The notes under the pieces were generated by a model. That model was not told the DNA's origin. It searched no databases and saw only the letters and a list, made by a program, of their open reading frames with translations. A program made the position numbers and the translations under genes. From positions 1 to 22,414 of IMG/VR virus record IMGVR_UViG_3300030117_002483: a stretch of DNA of 22,414 bases, one strand, 5' to 3'. Positions 19,260-22,414 of this stretch are shown here, one piece after another. How positions within the stretch are numbered: the stretch's first letter is position 1; each line of letters starts with the position of its first letter. The stretch is from a virus.

Positions 19260-19405
19260 AACTTACCACTCGCCAAAAAAATCTATTAGAAAAACATTCT
19301 GAACATCATAGTGCGAAGCACATGGAGTTTATGAAAAGGCGAATGAGAGCAGGAGACACTTTTACCCAAGCCCATAAAAAGGCACAAGCAAAGGTAGGCA
19401 AGTAA
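19256..19405 (+). CDS. Small basic His-rich protein, 49 aa
   Basis: A 49-aa protein starting at GTG 19256 in a GTGA overlap with the previous stop; AGAGG about 8 bases upstream supports the start. It has an HSEHHSAKH cluster and the pattern HMEFMKRRMRAG-TFTQAHKKA-KVGK, recalled from small marine phage proteins. His cluster may bind metal. Unknown function; the next gene starts in its stop codon. Confidence 0.65.
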   Translation: MKLTTRQKNLLEKHSEHHSAKHMEFMKRRMRAGDTFTQAHKKAQAKVGK

Positions 19406-19671
19406 TGGCTAAACGAAAAGGAGTAAGTCTGTCAGTCGGAAGAGGTGAAAAATCAAAGAAAGGTGGACTAACTGCAAAAGGTAGAGCTAAATATAACCGA
19501 GCTACAGGCAGCAACTTACAAGCACCTGTAACCGAAAAGAACCCTACAGGTAAAAGGGCAGCTAGACGAAAATCATTTTGTGCCAGAATGAAAGGAGTCA
19601 AAGGCCCAATGAAAGATAGTAAAGGCAGACCAACTAGAAAAGCATTAGCATTAAGGAGATGGAAGTGCTGA
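19405..19671 (+). CDS. DUF6321-like basic protein, 88 aa
   Basis: An 88-aa, very basic protein with the recognisable pattern GGLTAKGRAKYNRATGSNL, then PVTEKNPTGKRAARRKSFC, then ARMKGVKGPMKDSKGRPTRKALALRRWKC. I associate this with DUF6321, a family of phage proteins found near portal and terminase genes. Two cysteines frame the end. Charge points to contact with DNA or the portal ring. The ATG shares a base with the preceding stop and the portal begins 2 bp after its own. Confidence 0.75.
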   Translation: MAKRKGVSLSVGRGEKSKKGGLTAKGRAKYNRATGSNLQAPVTEKNPTGKRAARRKSFCARMKGVKGPMKDSKGRPTRKALALRRWKC

Positions 19672-19672
19672 A

Positions 19673-21115
19673 ATGACTTACGCAATCCCAGGACCAATAC
19701 GAACTAACATTGTCTCATCTACTTCTGTAGGTGGGCCAGACAGTCCTTTCACTCGCACGAGGGCTGTCCTAGATATGATGAAGGGCTGGGAAATAATGAA
19801 AGCTGTAAGCGAAGGAACAGACTACCTACGAACAAATAGCGAAGCATTTTTACCTCTCGAACCAAGAGAAGATTACGATGCCTACTTAGCAAGAGTAAAC
19901 AGAGCAGTATTTAGCCCTTTTACTCAGAGACTAATCAGAGCAGCAGCAGGTCTAGTGCTTCGCAAACCAATAACATTGACAGGCGATCCATACTGGACAG
20001 AGATGTTCAAGATGGATGTAGACGGTTGCAAATCAGATCTAGACGAATACGCAAGAAGAATATTGATGTGTTCTCTTACATACGGCCAAAGTCACATACT
20101 CGTGGATTATCCTGCACCATCAGGAGCAGTAAGCCTTGCAGAAGAACGCTCTCAAAACCGTAGACCATACTGGATTGAGATTGATCCTACAAATCTTTAC
20201 GGATGGAGACTGGACAGAGAATCAAACTATGGAAACCTAGTCCAAGTACGTATAGGAGAAAAGGCTGTACTACCTGATGGACAGTTTGGTGAAAAGGTTT
20301 TCGATCAGGTAAGAGTAATCGAACCAGGAAAATACAGAGTATTCCGCAAGAAAGAACAGATAGAAGAAATGTATGACGTTTCTGACGGCAGCACTACAGG
20401 TCAGTTTGAAGTAGGTTCATCTGAGAAAGACTACAGACAGGTAGAATCGGGCAACTTTTCTCTTGGCGAAATACCATTAGTAACAATTTATTCTGGAAAA
20501 ACAGATAATTTAGTCAGCAAACCACCTCTACTGGATATTGCGTACCTAAATCTTGCACACTTCCAGAGACAAGCCGACCTAATCCACAGTTTGCACGTTG
20601 CATCGCAGCCATTATTAGTGATGGAAGGTTATGACGACCAGACCAAAGACCTTGCTATATCTGTAAACTACGCAATGGCTACACAACCTGGCAACAAAGT
20701 TTACTATGTAGAGCCAGCTTCCAGTGCTTTTGACGCTCAATCAGCAGAAATAAAAGAGCTACAGATGCAGATGGCAACACTCGGAATCAGTACATTATCA
20801 CAACAGAAATTTGTAGCCGAGTCAGCCGATGCCCGTAGACTAGATCGTGTAGACACCAACTCCATGCTTGCAATGGTATCTATGGAACTGGAGCAAAAGC
20901 TACAAAAAGCCTTCAATCTATCAGCAGAATATGTAGGAATTGAGCCACCAGAAGTAAAGATAAGCAGAGATTTTGATATAGAAAGACTAATTGGACAGGA
21001 TATTACAGCTTTAACATCACTATTCGATCAACAAGTCATTGATAGAGAAGAATTTAGGGATATTTTAGTCCAAGGTGAAGTTTTACCAACAGCAAGTGAG
21101 GTCAAACCAGAATAA
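19673..21115 (+). CDS. Portal protein, DUF4055 type
   Basis: A 480-aa portal: the ring at one head vertex through which DNA enters and to which the tail attaches. The N-terminal part (AVSEGTDYLRTNSEAFLPLEPREDYDAYLAR is summarised here as YLR...LP-x-E...Y-x-x-YL-x-R) and the following helix (SPFTQRLIRAAAGLVLRKP) match DUF4055 portal-like proteins. A beta-rich wing (about 170-270) follows, then long helices (SLHVASQPLLVMEGYD; QSAEIKELQMQMATLGI) that would form the tunnel. Length is typical. AAGGAG sits about 13 bases before the ATG. Order terminase, small basic genes, portal, scaffold, capsid is normal for siphoviruses. Confidence 0.9.
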   Translation: MTYAIPGPIRTNIVSSTSVGGPDSPFTRTRAVLDMMKGWEIMKAVSEGTDYLRTNSEAFLPLEPREDYDAYLARVNRAVFSPFTQRLIRAAAGLVLRKPITLTGDPYWTEMFKMDVDGCKSDLDEYARRILMCSLTYGQSHILVDYPAPSGAVSLAEERSQNRRPYWIEIDPTNLYGWRLDRESNYGNLVQVRIGEKAVLPDGQFGEKVFDQVRVIEPGKYRVFRKKEQIEEMYDVSDGSTTGQFEVGSSEKDYRQVESGNFSLGEIPLVTIYSGKTDNLVSKPPLLDIAYLNLAHFQRQADLIHSLHVASQPLLVMEGYDDQTKDLAISVNYAMATQPGNKVYYVEPASSAFDAQSAEIKELQMQMATLGISTLSQQKFVAESADARRLDRVDTNSMLAMVSMELEQKLQKAFNLSAEYVGIEPPEVKISRDFDIERLIGQDITALTSLFDQQVIDREEFRDILVQGEVLPTASEVKPE

Positions 21116-21148
21116 GCTGCTACAATATTAGATAAGTACTAATAAATT

Positions 21149-21319
21149 ATGGCTGGATCACTAGACCATGTTCTGCAACCTGACGGAACATATAAATGGG
21201 AAGTAGTAGAACACAAAAAAGAAGCTGATGAAGCTCCTGTTGTCTGCCCTGCTCCAGAACCAAAAGAAACACCTAAGAAAGTTTCAAAAAAGAAAACTGA
21301 CAGCCCAATCTCTGAATAA
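21149..21319 (+). CDS. Small hypothetical protein between portal and scaffold, 56 aa
   Basis: A 56-codon frame (MAGSLDHVLQPDGTYKWEVV...) with an acidic/Pro middle and a Lys-rich tail (PKKVSKKKTDSPISE). A GCTACAATATT sequence about 30 bases upstream resembles the -10 boxes of this phage and may give an extra promoter. It is followed by the scaffold gene after 3 bp. No family recognised; short portal-scaffold linkers of this type are common. Confidence 0.6.
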   Translation: MAGSLDHVLQPDGTYKWEVVEHKKEADEAPVVCPAPEPKETPKKVSKKKTDSPISE

Positions 21320-21322
21320 TTA

Positions 21323-22045
21323 ATGGAATTAGAAGAAAAAGTAATTCAGCCTGAGTCTGTGACCAACGCTGAACAGCCCGTGGCTGAAACTACTTCTCAA
21401 CCACAAGCACCTAATCTTGATAGCATCAAGAAGCAATATGAAGAACAGGTAGCTGCTGCCCGTAAAGAAGCTGCCGAAGCACAGGAAAAATTCAAGGGCA
21501 TCAAAGGTAAACTAGACGAAGTTTACAAACAGAAAGAAGAAAAGCGTACCAAAGACTTAGAAGAACAGGGTCAATGGAAAACTCTTTGGGAAGAGGCAAA
21601 CAAAACTGCACAGGATAAAGATCAGCAGATAATAAGCCTGACTCAACAACTAGAGGATCTAAAAAACTCTAACGAATTAGCCTCTACAAAGACAACAGCT
21701 CTTGCAGCTATCAGTAATGCAAACGCTATAAACGCAGAGCAGATGCTTTCTTTGTTACAAAATAAGTTACAAAAGAACGCTGAAGGAAAAGTCGTTGTCC
21801 TAAACGGTGGAGTAGAACAAGACATAAACACCTATCTCACCAGTCTCAAAAATCCAGGTAGTGGATACGAACACCACTTTAAACCAAGCTCTGCTGCTGG
21901 TATGGGTGCAAAGCCAAGCCCAGTGGCAAATGCAGGTGGAGGTCAGGTAAACCCTTGGAAAACGGGCAATCTCACACAACAGATGATACTATTAGAACAA
22001 GACCCACAGCTTGCAGCAGTGCTCAAGCAAGAGGCTCAGAAATAG
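21323..22045 (+). CDS. Capsid scaffolding-like protein
   Basis: A 240-aa acidic protein directly before the capsid gene, the usual site of a scaffold. Residues about 30-130 form a long heptad-rich coiled coil (EEQVAAARKEAAEAQEKFKG; KDLEEQGQWKTLWEEANK). About 165-240 is Gly/Asn/Pro-rich with QQMILLEQDPQLAAVLKQEA at the end, which resembles the C-terminal helix that docks on capsid subunits in phage scaffolds. No protease motif is visible. It should help the capsid protein close into a prohead. A short noncoding palindrome separates it from the capsid gene. Confidence 0.8.
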   Translation: MELEEKVIQPESVTNAEQPVAETTSQPQAPNLDSIKKQYEEQVAAARKEAAEAQEKFKGIKGKLDEVYKQKEEKRTKDLEEQGQWKTLWEEANKTAQDKDQQIISLTQQLEDLKNSNELASTKTTALAAISNANAINAEQMLSLLQNKLQKNAEGKVVVLNGGVEQDINTYLTSLKNPGSGYEHHFKPSSAAGMGAKPSPVANAGGGQVNPWKTGNLTQQMILLEQDPQLAAVLKQEAQK

Positions 22046-22064
22046 TTAGTCTCAGTGAGACTAA
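22046..22064. promoter_or_regulatory. Perfect 19-nt palindrome between scaffold and capsid genes
   Basis: TTAGTCTCA-G-TGAGACTAA begins immediately after the scaffold stop codon. With a 9-bp stem it can form a hairpin, but a T-run does not follow (TCCCCTTG), so termination is doubtful. It may set the ratio of scaffold to capsid by pausing or mRNA processing, or bind a regulator. It carries the AGTCTCA word found repeatedly at 15075-15282. Confidence 0.6.
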
Positions 22065-22112
22065 TCCCCTTGTCTGTGACTAGGGTATCGCAAAATTAAC
22101 ACGGAGATCTGA

Positions 22113-22414
22113 ATGGCTGCTCCATTTCAGAACTATTCGGGCGGTGTCCTACTAGCGGACATCGTAAAGAGAAATAATCTCAGCACATACGTTTCCGAAG
22201 CAATAAAAGAGCGTAGTGCATTTATTAAGTCTGGTGCTGTTGTAAGAAACTCACTTCTTGACGCAACAGAAGGTGGAACAAGAATACAAGTTCCAGAATT
22301 TAACCCAATCGCTCCAACTGAGGAAATCTTAGATGGCACAGCAACATGGGGTACAAGTAACTCTGGTTATTTGACACCACAGAAGATTGGTACAGGAACA
22401 CAGATCGCAACTAT
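22113..22414 (+). CDS. Major capsid protein, N-terminal part (cut by window end)
   Basis: The first 100 codons of the capsid gene; it runs off the window. It begins MAAPFQNYSGGVLLADIVKR and continues with a helical SEAIKERSAFIKSGAVV and strand-like GGTRIQVPEFNPI, the start of an HK97-fold coat protein as in phages whose coat gene follows portal and scaffold. A GGAG about 7 bases before the ATG gives the start. No delta-domain or protease site can be judged from this part. The rest of the virion genes should lie to the right. Confidence 0.85.
   Translation, partial: MAAPFQNYSGGVLLADIVKRNNLSTYVSEAIKERSAFIKSGAVVRNSLLDATEGGTRIQVPEFNPIAPTEEILDGTATWGTSNSGYLTPQKIGTGTQIAT

Noticed and set aside
1-22414. 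HIP1-type cyanobacterial palindrome GCGATCGC as host marker.
   Set aside because: I found no copy, so it gives no support to a cyanobacterial host; the host guess rests on gene content only.
1-22414. Lysogeny module (integrase, excisionase, att site).
   Set aside because: No integrase or recombinase motif in any frame of note; divergent promoters alone do not prove a lysogeny switch.

Overview
This window looks like about 22 kb of an AT-rich, tailed double-stranded DNA phage, probably a marine siphovirus and possibly a cyanophage. The phage assignment is firm. It rests on a family A DNA polymerase, a primase-helicase, a RecB/Cas4-like nuclease, a terminase large subunit, a DUF4055-type portal, a scaffold-like protein and the start of a major capsid gene, all packed with 1-8 bp overlaps. 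The host and siphovirus assignments are inferences from family resemblance, gene order and a tail-tube-like gene. I see no integrase, tRNA, rRNA, IS element or CRISPR array.

Layout. (1) 154-2024, minus: a small membrane protein followed by three secreted proteins, a lysis or envelope-type cassette. (2) 2090-2564, plus: two small genes. (3) 2515-9097, minus: the replication block, with primase-helicase (6590-9097), unknown genes, DNA polymerase (3257-5089), a 47-aa basic protein and a ribbon-helix-helix-like protein. (4) 9243-10739, plus: an ssDNA-binding-like protein and a PD-(D/E)XK nuclease. (5) 10729-12597, minus: an eight-gene chain of tiny, mostly acidic or zinc-ribbon proteins, typical of early host-interaction genes. 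(6) 12980-16191, plus: a DUF932 protein, two unknown genes, a repeat-rich noncoding stretch of about 370 bp, then three genes including a small secreted protein in a GC-richer island. (7) 16368-16817, minus: a terminase-small-subunit-like gene, divergent from the terminase large subunit. (8) 16917-22414, plus: terminase, small very basic proteins, a tail-tube-like protein, portal, scaffold and capsid (cut by the window end).

How it works together. Polymerase, primase-helicase, SSB-like protein and nuclease form a near self-sufficient replication/recombination module. The right arm packages DNA and builds the head. Transcription units on both strands begin at a shared extended -10-like box (TGTGCTA, eight exact copies, all intergenic or at gene boundaries), often with a -35 hexamer, and several end at clear intrinsic terminators.

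Least expected signals. A 7-mer, TGGATCG, occurs 16 times on the plus strand and once on the minus strand whatever the gene orientation. A perfect consensus promoter at 16339-16367 fires into a gene-free stretch. A hairpin sits between divergent promoters at 9131-9162. Two adjacent secreted proteins look like diverged paralogs.
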